Virus record (IMG/VR): IMGVR_UViG_3300044616_001206
Coordinates: 1 to 47,251 of that record
Source of the DNA: a virus
Reading direction: 5' to 3' (one strand)
Length of the DNA: 47,251 nucleotides
The notes below the pieces were generated by a model. The model did not search any database. It worked only from the letters and a program-made list of their open reading frames with translations, and was not told where the DNA came from. The position numbers and the translations under genes were made by a program. This document shows positions 33,812 to 40,760 of this stretch, piece by piece (position 1 is the stretch's first letter; each line of letters begins with the position of its first letter).

Positions 33812-33822
33812 GTTATATTATA
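33812..33822 (+). promoter_or_regulatory. Shared AT-rich element GTTATATTATA, candidate non-late promoter
   Basis: Identical to the 11-mer at 11642-11652. It lies 20 nt before the glycosyltransferase ATG at 33843 and is preceded by TTT. Confidence 0.3.
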
Positions 33823-33842
33823 GAATATAATAGTAATGAATA

Positions 33843-35069
33843 ATGTCAAAAATTAGAATTTTAGCAATCCCTTCGGATAAACATGGTGTGGGTAAGTTCA
33901 GAATGATGGACCCATATAAATTTATTGGTGAGAACCACTCTGGTGATGTTCACGTTGATATAACCTTTAACGCTGAAAATAACGATGAATACTTTTTAAA
34001 TTATGATATTGTTGTTTTTCATACATTCATACATCAATTAAATCACGATACAAATGTTGAAAGAGTTAAGTGGTTAAAATCAAAAGGAATTAAGGTTGTA
34101 ATGGATATTGATGATATGTGGGCCGTAGATCAAAGACACCCCATGTATCATCAAATTAAGAACTCTAAGATAGGTGAGATGAAAGTAGAGTTATTAAAGT
34201 TAGTAGATTATATTTCAACAACTACCCCAATATTTGCCGACACACTTAAGAAAAGATTGGGTGTAAATAATGTTATCGTTTTTCCAAATGCAGTAAACGA
34301 CGAAGAACCTCAATTCAAGTCAACTCCAATCAAATCAGATAAAATAAGATTCGGTTGGTTAGGTGGTTCATCTCATTTGTATGATTTAGAATTAATGCAA
34401 AATGGAATTTCATCAACACACAATTCATTCAAAGATAAAGTACAGTTTGTTTTATGTGGTTTTGATTTAAGAGGTAGCGTTACTGAGATAGATAGTAATA
34501 CAAAACAACAAAGACAAAGACCAATACAACCAATGGAAACTGTTTGGTATAAGTACGAAAAATTCTTTACTGACGATTATAAAGCGTTAAGTTCAGAATA
34601 TAAAGAATACTTACATTCGTTTACGGAATCACCATCATTTGAAGATGGTAACGAACCTTACAGAAGACGATGGACACGTGATGTAAACACATATGCAAGT
34701 AATTACAATTATTTTGATGTGTCATTAGCACCATTAGTTGAATCTGTATTTAATGCGAACAAATCACAATTAAAAGTTATTGAAGCAGGTTTTCATAAAA
34801 AGGCAATCATTGCAAGTGATACCGACCCATTCACTTTAGATTTAATTTCAGCAGTTGACGAAGGTAAATTTAACAATAAGGGAAATGCCTTATTAGTTGG
34901 TACAAAAAAGAATCATAAAGATTGGGCAAAACATATGAAACGTTTAGTTGAAAATCCTAATATGGTTGAAGACTTAGGTAATCGTTTATATGAAACAGTT
35001 AAAGACAAATATTCATTACGAAAAGTTTGTCAAGATAGAGTAGAATTTTTTAAATCAATAATAAAATAA
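33843..35069 (+). CDS. Glycosyltransferase, GT-B fold (GT4-like)
   Basis: 408 residues, MSKIRILAIPSDKHGVGKFR. The N-terminal Rossmann domain has GVGKFRMMDP and VVMDIDDMWAVDQRHP. After FGWLGGSSHLYDLELM (the start of the second domain) comes LAPLVESVFNANKSQLKVIE, AGFHKKAIIASDTDPF, the E-x7-E-like sugar-nucleotide-binding region of GT-B enzymes. It would transfer a sugar from a nucleotide donor to an unknown acceptor (DNA base, virion protein or host glycan). It starts with ATG at 33843; a competing ATG 7 nt upstream is out of frame. The late octamer is absent. Confidence 0.72.
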   Translation: MSKIRILAIPSDKHGVGKFRMMDPYKFIGENHSGDVHVDITFNAENNDEYFLNYDIVVFHTFIHQLNHDTNVERVKWLKSKGIKVVMDIDDMWAVDQRHPMYHQIKNSKIGEMKVELLKLVDYISTTTPIFADTLKKRLGVNNVIVFPNAVNDEEPQFKSTPIKSDKIRFGWLGGSSHLYDLELMQNGISSTHNSFKDKVQFVLCGFDLRGSVTEIDSNTKQQRQRPIQPMETVWYKYEKFFTDDYKALSSEYKEYLHSFTESPSFEDGNEPYRRRWTRDVNTYASNYNYFDVSLAPLVESVFNANKSQLKVIEAGFHKKAIIASDTDPFTLDLISAVDEGKFNNKGNALLVGTKKNHKDWAKHMKRLVENPNMVEDLGNRLYETVKDKYSLRKVCQDRVEFFKSIIK

Positions 35070-35075
35070 AACAAC

Positions 35076-35312
35076 ATGCATTATTTAGTTACAATCGGTT
35101 ATGAGACCGAACAAATGGACAGAGAAGGTAATCCTCGTACAAAAAAGTATAAATACATTATTGAAGCGGAGTCTGTTGAAGAAGCGACGATTGTTGCATC
35201 AAAATACAGAGCAGGAGATACACGTTCAAGTGAAAGTATTTCGGTGGCAAAAATGGCCATTGAATGTATCATTGATAGTAAAAATACTCCTGAGTATTAC
35301 AAATCAAAATAA
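35076..35312 (+). CDS. DUF4494-like small protein
   Basis: 78 residues, MHYLVTIGYETEQMDREGNP, then KYKYIIEAESVEEATIVASK and a second half with SISVAKMAIECIID. The layout of strand, KxYLVEAxSxxEA helix and a strand with a basic-hydrophobic alternation resembles DUF4494, a family common in Bacteroidota and their phages. It starts 6 nt after the glycosyltransferase stop codon. Function unknown. Confidence 0.6.
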   Translation: MHYLVTIGYETEQMDREGNPRTKKYKYIIEAESVEEATIVASKYRAGDTRSSESISVAKMAIECIIDSKNTPEYYKSK

Positions 35313-35318
35313 CAATTT

Positions 35319-35417
35319 AAACACCAACTGATATGGAATTTTATAGTCGTGAGATACAAATCATGCGTCAATCACAAAGTAAAATGGCATTGGAATATGT
35401 AACATCAGTTGGTGTTT
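35319..35417 (+). repeat. 14-nt inverted repeat bracketing a start codon
   Basis: AAACACCAACTGAT (35319-35332) and ATCAGTTGGTGTTT (35404-35417) are perfectly complementary. The left arm ends one base before the ATG of the next gene, so mRNA pairing could hide its translation start. Confidence 0.5.
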
Positions 35418-35554
35418 CTGTTACACTTGAAGAGTTAGTTAGAATTACGGATTTATTCGTGGAAATATGTTTAAGACCCCAAGACGATGACTTAAAAAAA
35501 AGAATTAAGGCATTAGATAAATGGTTAGAAGAAAAAAAGAAATTAAATGGATAA
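35333..35554 (+). CDS. Small hypothetical protein (73 aa)
   Basis: 73 residues, helical: MEFYSREIQIMRQSQSKMAL, then VTLEELVRITDLFVEICLRP, ending LDKWLEEKKKLNG. It overlaps the dUTPase start by 8 nt. The helical layout is typical of small phage accessory proteins. An inverted repeat brackets its start region. Function not recognised. Confidence 0.6.
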   Translation: MEFYSREIQIMRQSQSKMALEYVTSVGVSVTLEELVRITDLFVEICLRPQDDDLKKRIKALDKWLEEKKKLNG

Positions 35555-36164
35555 GAAAGAAGCAGAAGAATATTTGAAAAAATTAGAAGAGTTTGAAAAA
35601 ACAATTAACTCTGAAGATGATGAAGAAAATTTTGACCTTAACTTTATTGAGGAAATTAATACTTTATTATCTAAATTGGAAGGTGAGATTAATAAAAATG
35701 AAAATATTAAAACTGAAAGTATTATAAACAATTTTACTTTAGATATAAAAGTTAAAAAATTACATCCAAATGCCGTGATACCTTCGTATTCAAAAGTTGG
35801 TGATGCTGGTATGGATTTAACAATAACGAGTGAAATAGAAAATACAACATTTAGTGTATCATATGGTTTTGGTATTGCAATGGAAATTCCCAAAAATTAC
35901 CTTGGGTTAGTTTTCCCTCGTTCATCGGTTAGAAATCAAGAATTAGTCTTGTCCAATTGTGTTGGTGTAATTGATAGTGGGTATAGAGGTGAATTACAGG
36001 CCACATTTAAGAAAACTAATGGTTTAGACTCATTAAAATATAAGATAGGTGAAAGAGGTGCTCAGATTATCATATTACCTTACCCACAAGTAAAAATGGT
36101 TGAATCCGAAGAACTATCAAACACTGAAAGAGGTGATGGTGGTTTTGGATCTACCGGTGTTTGA
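35547..36164 (+). CDS. dut: dUTPase with N-terminal extension
   Basis: 205 residues. All five trimeric dUTPase motifs are visible: 1 VGDAGMDLT (84-92), 2 PRSSV (124-128), 3 VGVIDSGYRGELQ (139-151, catalytic Asp143), 4 GERGAQIIILP (168-178), 5 RGDGGFGSTG (195-204). It hydrolyses dUTP to dUMP, keeping uracil out of DNA and feeding dTTP synthesis. Residues 1-60 are an acidic, helical extension (KKEAEEYLKKLEEFEKTI) not needed for catalysis; its role is unknown, possibly oligomer contact. The start overlaps the preceding gene by 8 nt. Confidence 0.93.
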   Translation: MDKKEAEEYLKKLEEFEKTINSEDDEENFDLNFIEEINTLLSKLEGEINKNENIKTESIINNFTLDIKVKKLHPNAVIPSYSKVGDAGMDLTITSEIENTTFSVSYGFGIAMEIPKNYLGLVFPRSSVRNQELVLSNCVGVIDSGYRGELQATFKKTNGLDSLKYKIGERGAQIIILPYPQVKMVESEELSNTERGDGGFGSTGV

Positions 36165-36167
36165 TGA

Positions 36168-36175
36168 TATTTATT
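36168..36175 (+). promoter_or_regulatory. Octamer variant TATTTATT
   Basis: Plus-strand TATTTATT in the 42-nt gap between dut and the PhoH-like gene, 31 nt before the TTG start. Confidence 0.3.
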
Positions 36176-36206
36176 ACTAATAAACGAACATTTAAAACGT
36201 TAAATT

Positions 36207-36935
36207 TTGGCTTTAAAACAAAAGACGAGAAAAGACCAACCACCCGTATTAGTAGAAGAGAAGAAAATATCACATAAAGATAGGATTAGACAAATTATCA
36301 AACGTCCTAAAGAAAAGTTCTTAACCAAAAACCAAGAAACCTATTGGAATATTCTTGGTGAAAATCAAATAACGTTATGTTTCGGTCCTGCGGGTGTAGG
36401 TAAGTCGTACATCGCTATGAAACGAGCTATAGACCTATTATATGACGATTCTAACAAGTATGAGAAGATTATCATAGTTAGACCGGCAGTTGAGGCTGAG
36501 GAAAAATTAGGATCACTACCAGGTGGTTTAGAAGAGAAATTAGACCCGTACATTTATCCATCATATTATCTTTTAAATAAGATAATTGGTAAAGAATCAA
36601 GAGAAGAATTAAAAGATCAAGGTTATATTGAAGTTGCCGCACTTGCTTACATGAGAGGTTGGAATGTAGATAATACTATCCTTGTTTTTGAAGAAGCTCA
36701 AAACGCGACTCCATCACAAATCAAATTATTACTAACTCGTATTGGATTTAATTCTAAATTCTTTATTTCAGGAGATCTTGAACAATCAGATAAATTCAGA
36801 GATAAAACAAAATCTGGTTTATATGATGCAAAGAAAAGATTACAAGATGTCAAAGGAATCGGAATCTTTGAATTTGGTATGGAAGATATTGTAAGAAATC
36901 CAATTATCGGAGAAATATTAAATAGATACGAATAG
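36207..36935 (+). CDS. phoH: PhoH-like P-loop ATPase
   Basis: 242 residues. Walker A is FGPAGVGKSYIA (59-70), Walker B ILVFEEAQNATPSQ (158-171), followed by LLLTRIGFNSKFFISGDLEQ, the sensor-like SGDxxQ of PhoH. The region EEKLGSLPGGLEEKLDPYIY, then PS, is diagnostic of the PhoH family. The biochemical role of phage PhoH is unsettled (ATPase/RNA-helicase-like). The only usable start is TTG at 36207. It lies in the nucleotide-metabolism part of the plus-strand cluster. Confidence 0.88.
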   Translation: MALKQKTRKDQPPVLVEEKKISHKDRIRQIIKRPKEKFLTKNQETYWNILGENQITLCFGPAGVGKSYIAMKRAIDLLYDDSNKYEKIIIVRPAVEAEEKLGSLPGGLEEKLDPYIYPSYYLLNKIIGKESREELKDQGYIEVAALAYMRGWNVDNTILVFEEAQNATPSQIKLLLTRIGFNSKFFISGDLEQSDKFRDKTKSGLYDAKKRLQDVKGIGIFEFGMEDIVRNPIIGEILNRYE

Positions 36936-36972
36936 GGTTTACAAATGGTCCTAATCATATTATATTTCCTTT

Positions 36973-37647
36973 ATGGAAATATTCATTAGTATAGATGGGG
37001 TTGTAAGAAATACAATTCAAAAATTTGACTATCATTATAACGACGCATATCTAAGTTCGGAGTTTGAAAATCCCGATAACTTTCAATACGGTGTTACCGA
37101 ACCAATTCAAAATAATAATCTTTTAGATTCTTATAGTTTTCAATCTAAAGAAGAGTTTGAATACTTTTTATTTATTGAATATCCAATTGAGATTTTTGGA
37201 CATGCAGGTTTAAGTTATTCTACTACATTTACGGATTTAAATAAATTAATTTATGAAAATCCAGAACACAATTTTACACTTATCGGTTGTGATGAATTAG
37301 GTAAAGCAAAACCAGCATCACTTTTCTTTTTATCTAAAAATGGATTTTTAGGTAATAGTATTAAATTTATTAAAAGTGACGATATTCAATCTACATGGAA
37401 CATGTGTGATGTCTGGATTACTGACAATGAAATGATATTAAATTCTTGTCCTGAAAATAAAAGTGCCATTAAATTCAAAACGACTTATAATCAATACTTT
37501 ACTTATAAAAAAGAAATAACTAAATTTACTGAAATACAAGAACCATGGTTGAAATCTTTGGAAAATCCTACTACATTGACCTTGACGGAATCACAGAAAA
37601 ATGTAGAACAGGAGGAACAATACCAGACGAAGACGGAGGAGAAGTAA
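36973..37647 (+). CDS. Putative HAD-like protein (224 aa)
   Basis: 224 residues, starting MEIFISIDGVVRNTIQKFDY. The opening resembles HAD motif I (hhhDhDGVhxNT), but the first Asp is replaced by Ser, so catalysis is doubtful. Later FTLIGCDELGKAKPASLFFL, a Thr/Ser-x-x-Lys-like region, and MCDVWITDNEMIL (a possible acidic motif with hydrophobic strand before it) fit a HAD-like Rossmann fold. It may be a degenerate phosphatase or nucleotidase, or a fold relative with another role. The last 103 nt overlap the next gene in another frame. Confidence 0.45.
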   Translation: MEIFISIDGVVRNTIQKFDYHYNDAYLSSEFENPDNFQYGVTEPIQNNNLLDSYSFQSKEEFEYFLFIEYPIEIFGHAGLSYSTTFTDLNKLIYENPEHNFTLIGCDELGKAKPASLFFLSKNGFLGNSIKFIKSDDIQSTWNMCDVWITDNEMILNSCPENKSAIKFKTTYNQYFTYKKEITKFTEIQEPWLKSLENPTTLTLTESQKNVEQEEQYQTKTEEK

Positions 37648-37829
37648 CCGAGGTAAACATATTCAAATACGAAGTAATAAAAATGTGTTTGGAAAGAGTT
37701 TTAGGTGAAATAGACGAAGTTGACGAAGGGTTAGGAAAATTTGCACAAGAAGGAACAACAATATCTTTCAAAATTGCATTTAATACATTAATAAAAAATC
37801 AAATTTTAATAGAAGACGAAGATGAGTAA
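37545..37829 (+). CDS. Small conserved-type hypothetical protein (94 aa)
   Basis: 94 acidic residues: MVEIFGKSYYIDLDGITEKC, then EVNIFKYEVIKMCLERVLGE and ISFKIAFNTLIKNQILIEDE. The KYYxIDLDxIxE start, FKYExIKMCxERVL helix and FxIAFNTLIxxxILxED ending are a pattern I recall from phage hypotheticals. The first 103 nt lie inside the preceding gene in another frame. The end overlaps the next gene by 8 nt. Function unknown. Confidence 0.6.
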   Translation: MVEIFGKSYYIDLDGITEKCRTGGTIPDEDGGEVTEVNIFKYEVIKMCLERVLGEIDEVDEGLGKFAQEGTTISFKIAFNTLIKNQILIEDEDE

Positions 37830-38880
37830 AGAAAACATAGAAAAACTTGAATCGGCCTTAGGTAGGTTAGAGACAAAAGAAAATAACATTTATTTTTTAG
37901 CGTATGACACTAAGAATAATGCAAGGGCATCCATAAAACATATCTACGATATGGCATTAACCTTAAAACAAAATGGATATAATTCTAAAATTTTAGTTGA
38001 AGACTCAACCTATACGGGTATTGAGTGGTTAGGTGATGAATATAGTGTATTACCTGTCGTAACAATTAAAGAAGACAAAATTGAAATTAAAATTGAAGAT
38101 GTAATCGTTGTTCCTGAATACTATTCAAATGTTTTACAACAATTATCAAGTGTAAGATGTATGAAAGTAATGTTAGTACAACAAAAAGAATACATATTTG
38201 AAACATTACCTATTGGTAGTCGTTGGAGCGATTATGGTTTTGATAGAGTTATTACTACAACTGAAGAGGCTAAAAAATATATTACGGATATTTTTCCAGA
38301 GGCTTTAGTTCACGTTATTCCTCCAATAATTGGTGACCACTTCAAACAAACTGAAGGAATTGTAAAACCATATATTGCTATTAGTTGTAGAGATAGGTCA
38401 TTACATAGAAAGTTCATTTCTGAATTTTATTTAAAATATCCTCACTTACGTTGGATTACATTTAGAGATATGGTTCAAATGAGTTACCAAGATTTTGCCG
38501 AATCTTTAAAAGAATGTTTAGTATCGGTGTGGGTTGACGACGAAAGTACATTTGGTACATATCCTTTGGAATCAATGAAATGTGGAGTACCTGTAGTTGG
38601 TAAAATTCCTAAAACTGAACCAGATTGGTTAAGTGAAAATGGTATGTGGACTTATGACGAGAATAAGTTAACCGATATTTTAGGAACATATGTTTTAGCA
38701 TGGTTAGAAGGTGTTGAATTAACTGAAGAAGTTAAACAAAAAATGAAAGAAACCTTATTACCTTACGATTCAGAAATAACAAAAAACAATATTATATCTG
38801 TTTTTAATTCTTTCAACAATAGAAGAAATGAAACAATAAAAACGGCGTTAGATAAATTAAAACAAGAAGAAACAAAATAG
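37822..38880 (+). CDS. Glycosyltransferase, GT-B fold
   Basis: 352 residues. After a short helix, NNIYFLAYDTKNNARASIKH and IYDMALTLKQNGYNSKILVE form the N-terminal Rossmann half. IVVPEYYSNVL, VIPPIIGDHFKQTEGIVKPY and YIAISCRDRSLHRKFISEFY bridge to the second half, where SVWVDDESTFGTYPLESMKC and GVPVVGKIPKTEPDWL give the E-containing donor-binding segment (TYPLESMKCGVPVV) typical of GT-B enzymes. It immediately precedes a GT-A-type gene, one base apart, so the two probably act on the same target. Acceptor unknown. Confidence 0.72.
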   Translation: MSKENIEKLESALGRLETKENNIYFLAYDTKNNARASIKHIYDMALTLKQNGYNSKILVEDSTYTGIEWLGDEYSVLPVVTIKEDKIEIKIEDVIVVPEYYSNVLQQLSSVRCMKVMLVQQKEYIFETLPIGSRWSDYGFDRVITTTEEAKKYITDIFPEALVHVIPPIIGDHFKQTEGIVKPYIAISCRDRSLHRKFISEFYLKYPHLRWITFRDMVQMSYQDFAESLKECLVSVWVDDESTFGTYPLESMKCGVPVVGKIPKTEPDWLSENGMWTYDENKLTDILGTYVLAWLEGVELTEEVKQKMKETLLPYDSEITKNNIISVFNSFNNRRNETIKTALDKLKQEETK

Positions 38881-38881
38881 T

Positions 38882-39664
38882 ATGAAAAATATAACAGTAA
38901 TATTACCTTTACATTCAGTAGAGGGTGATTATAAAGAAATGTTAAAAAATGCAATTACATCAGTTGGAGATTTTCATAACGATGTTATTGTTTCAATAGT
39001 TTGTCCAAAATCAGTTGGAGACCAACTTAATTTTCCGATTACAGATAAGGTTGAAATTAAAATTATTACAAATGAAGGACAAACAGATTTTTGTTCCCAA
39101 GTAAATTTGGGTATTGAAAAATGTGAAACTGAGTGGTTTTCAATTTTAGAAGTTGATGACGAATTTAAACCTATTTGGTTAAAATCAGTAAATGAATATG
39201 TGAAAACATATACTGATGTTGATGTGTTTTTACCAATCGTAAGAGATATTAATGTTGAAGGTAAGTTTATAAGTTTTACAAACGAATCAGTTTGGGCATA
39301 TGGGTTTACTGAGAAACAAGGATATTTGGATAATGAAGTTTTATTAGATTTCCAAAATTACCAAATCAGTGGTGGTTTATATAGAACACAAGTTGTAAAA
39401 GATAATGGTTCATTTAAAGAGAATATCAAATTAACATTTGGATATGAATTCTTTTTAAGATTAACACATAATGGTGTTAAAATTATGTCTGTTCCTAAAA
39501 TTGGATATCAACATTTGAATTTTAGAGAAGAGTCTTTGTTTTGGGAATATAAAAATAATGAAGAAACAAAGTTGAAAGAAGATGAAGTTAAATTTTGGTT
39601 AGAAACAGCTAAAAAAGAATTTTTCTTTAAAAATAAACGAGATGTTAATTATGAAGTAATTTAA
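38882..39664 (+). CDS. Glycosyltransferase, GT-A fold (GT2-like)
   Basis: 260 residues, MKNITVILPLHSVEGDYKEM. The start (ITVILPLHSV), GQTDFCSQVNLGIEKCETEW and FSILEVDDEFKPIWLKSV (the DxD-like metal site at D92-D93) are those of GT2 enzymes. ISGGLYRTQVVKDNGSFKEN with FGYEFFLRLTHNG fits the C-terminal acceptor side. It starts one base after the GT-B gene stop codon. Its stop overlaps the gp55-like start codon (TTAATG). Sugar and acceptor unknown. Confidence 0.75.
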   Translation: MKNITVILPLHSVEGDYKEMLKNAITSVGDFHNDVIVSIVCPKSVGDQLNFPITDKVEIKIITNEGQTDFCSQVNLGIEKCETEWFSILEVDDEFKPIWLKSVNEYVKTYTDVDVFLPIVRDINVEGKFISFTNESVWAYGFTEKQGYLDNEVLLDFQNYQISGGLYRTQVVKDNGSFKENIKLTFGYEFFLRLTHNGVKIMSVPKIGYQHLNFREESLFWEYKNNEETKLKEDEVKFWLETAKKEFFFKNKRDVNYEVI

Positions 39665-40365
39665 TGCCAAGACCAAGAACCCAAAAAATATACTTTGGTG
39701 AAGATCAGGAAAAAGCCGTTGTAAAATATCTAGAAAGTACTGACGAACTTGAGAGAAATAAAATATTCAATGAATTTTTACGAGAGCCATTGATTATTAT
39801 GGTTGAAAGTATTATAAGAAGATATAAGTTATATAGAAAAGATATGGAGTTTGAGGAAATCCATACAGATACCATGTCTTTCTTAATAACAAAAATTAGT
39901 AAATTTGACCATACAAAAAATACTAAAGCCTATTCATATTTTGGTACAATCTGTAAAAACTACCTTATGGGTGCAATACAGAAAGACACCAAAGAACAAA
40001 ATAGACAAGTATCGTATGATGACATTTCATCTGATATTGAAGAAGGTAGACCTGATTTAACATATGTTATTGATGAACATATAATTGACTATCAAGCGGT
40101 AATAATTAAACTAACTTCAGATTTGGAGAATTTTGTGGAAACTCAAAATTTAAATGAAAATGAAAGAAAGTTAGGTTATGCGTTATTAGAAATATTTGGA
40201 AACTTTGATAAAATTTTCCAAGTTGGTGATGGTAATAAATTCAACAAAAACCTTATCCTACTCTCGTTACGAGAAATGACCTCTTTATCTACAAAGGAAA
40301 TTAGAATCTCTCTTAAAAGGTTTAAAAAGCTTTATGACGGGATTTTAGGTGGGTTTTTAGAATAA
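39664..40365 (+). CDS. 55: Late-transcription sigma factor, T4 gp55-like
   Basis: 233 residues. Residues 40-110 match sigma-70 region 2: REPLIIMVESIIRRYKLYRK, then FEEIHTDTMSFLITKISKFD, KNTKAYSYFGTICKNYLMGA and IQKDTKEQNRQVSYDDI. There is no region 4, as in T4 gp55 (185 aa). Such factors direct host RNA polymerase to late promoters that have only a -10 element, together with the sliding clamp. The C-terminus (LYDGILGGFLE) is short, hydrophobic and acidic, similar in kind to the clamp-binding tail of gp55. The partner gp33 and the clamp gp45 were not found here. The gene is overlapped at its start by the GT2-like gene. Confidence 0.85.
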   Translation: MPRPRTQKIYFGEDQEKAVVKYLESTDELERNKIFNEFLREPLIIMVESIIRRYKLYRKDMEFEEIHTDTMSFLITKISKFDHTKNTKAYSYFGTICKNYLMGAIQKDTKEQNRQVSYDDISSDIEEGRPDLTYVIDEHIIDYQAVIIKLTSDLENFVETQNLNENERKLGYALLEIFGNFDKIFQVGDGNKFNKNLILLSLREMTSLSTKEIRISLKRFKKLYDGILGGFLE

Positions 40366-40368
40366 ACC

Positions 40369-40376
40369 TATTTATA
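40369..40376 (+). promoter_or_regulatory. Candidate late promoter octamer TATTTATA
   Basis: Plus-strand TATTTATA ending 3 nt before the ATG at 40380, immediately downstream of the gp55-like gene. Confidence 0.55.
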
Positions 40377-40379
40377 GAT

Positions 40380-40760
40380 ATGAGAGAGAGAAAAAACAAT
40401 ATTACATTAGACGTTGACTCTGCCCTCGCATTAATGCAGGAAATTTACAATGATGTGGTGGAAAATAGAAACACCGCCAATCAAATCATGCGTAAAATGA
40501 TGTCCTTTATGAAGGATGCTGAGGATATGAGTACTATTGGTCCAGTTATAAAAGAACAACAGAAAATATTAAATGACTGTACTGAAAAGAAAATTTCACT
40601 AGTTAAACTCCAAGGTGTCTTACTTAAACAAACTACTGGTGGAAGTGGTGGAAAAGGTGGACCTATGGGTAAACTTGAATTATCGGATGAGGATAGAGAA
40701 TTGTTAGATAAGATGATTAATAACGGACCTGAAATGAAAAACGATAATTATTCATTATAA
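40380..40760 (+). CDS. Small helical hypothetical protein (126 aa)
   Basis: 126 residues. Helical N-terminal two thirds (SALALMQEIYNDVVENRNTA, then KEQQKILNDCTEKKISLVKL), then a Gly-rich hinge (TTGGSGGKGGPMGK) and a short acidic helix (LSDEDRELLDKMINN). Its stop overlaps the next start (TAATG). It lies next to the gp55-like gene and could be a small terminase-like or gp33-like factor, but no diagnostic motif is present, so it stays unassigned. Confidence 0.6.
   Translation: MRERKNNITLDVDSALALMQEIYNDVVENRNTANQIMRKMMSFMKDAEDMSTIGPVIKEQQKILNDCTEKKISLVKLQGVLLKQTTGGSGGKGGPMGKLELSDEDRELLDKMINNGPEMKNDNYSL

Noticed and set aside
40380-40760. gp33 late co-activator or small terminase
   Set aside because: The position next to gp55 is suggestive, but length, composition and C-terminus give no specific match.
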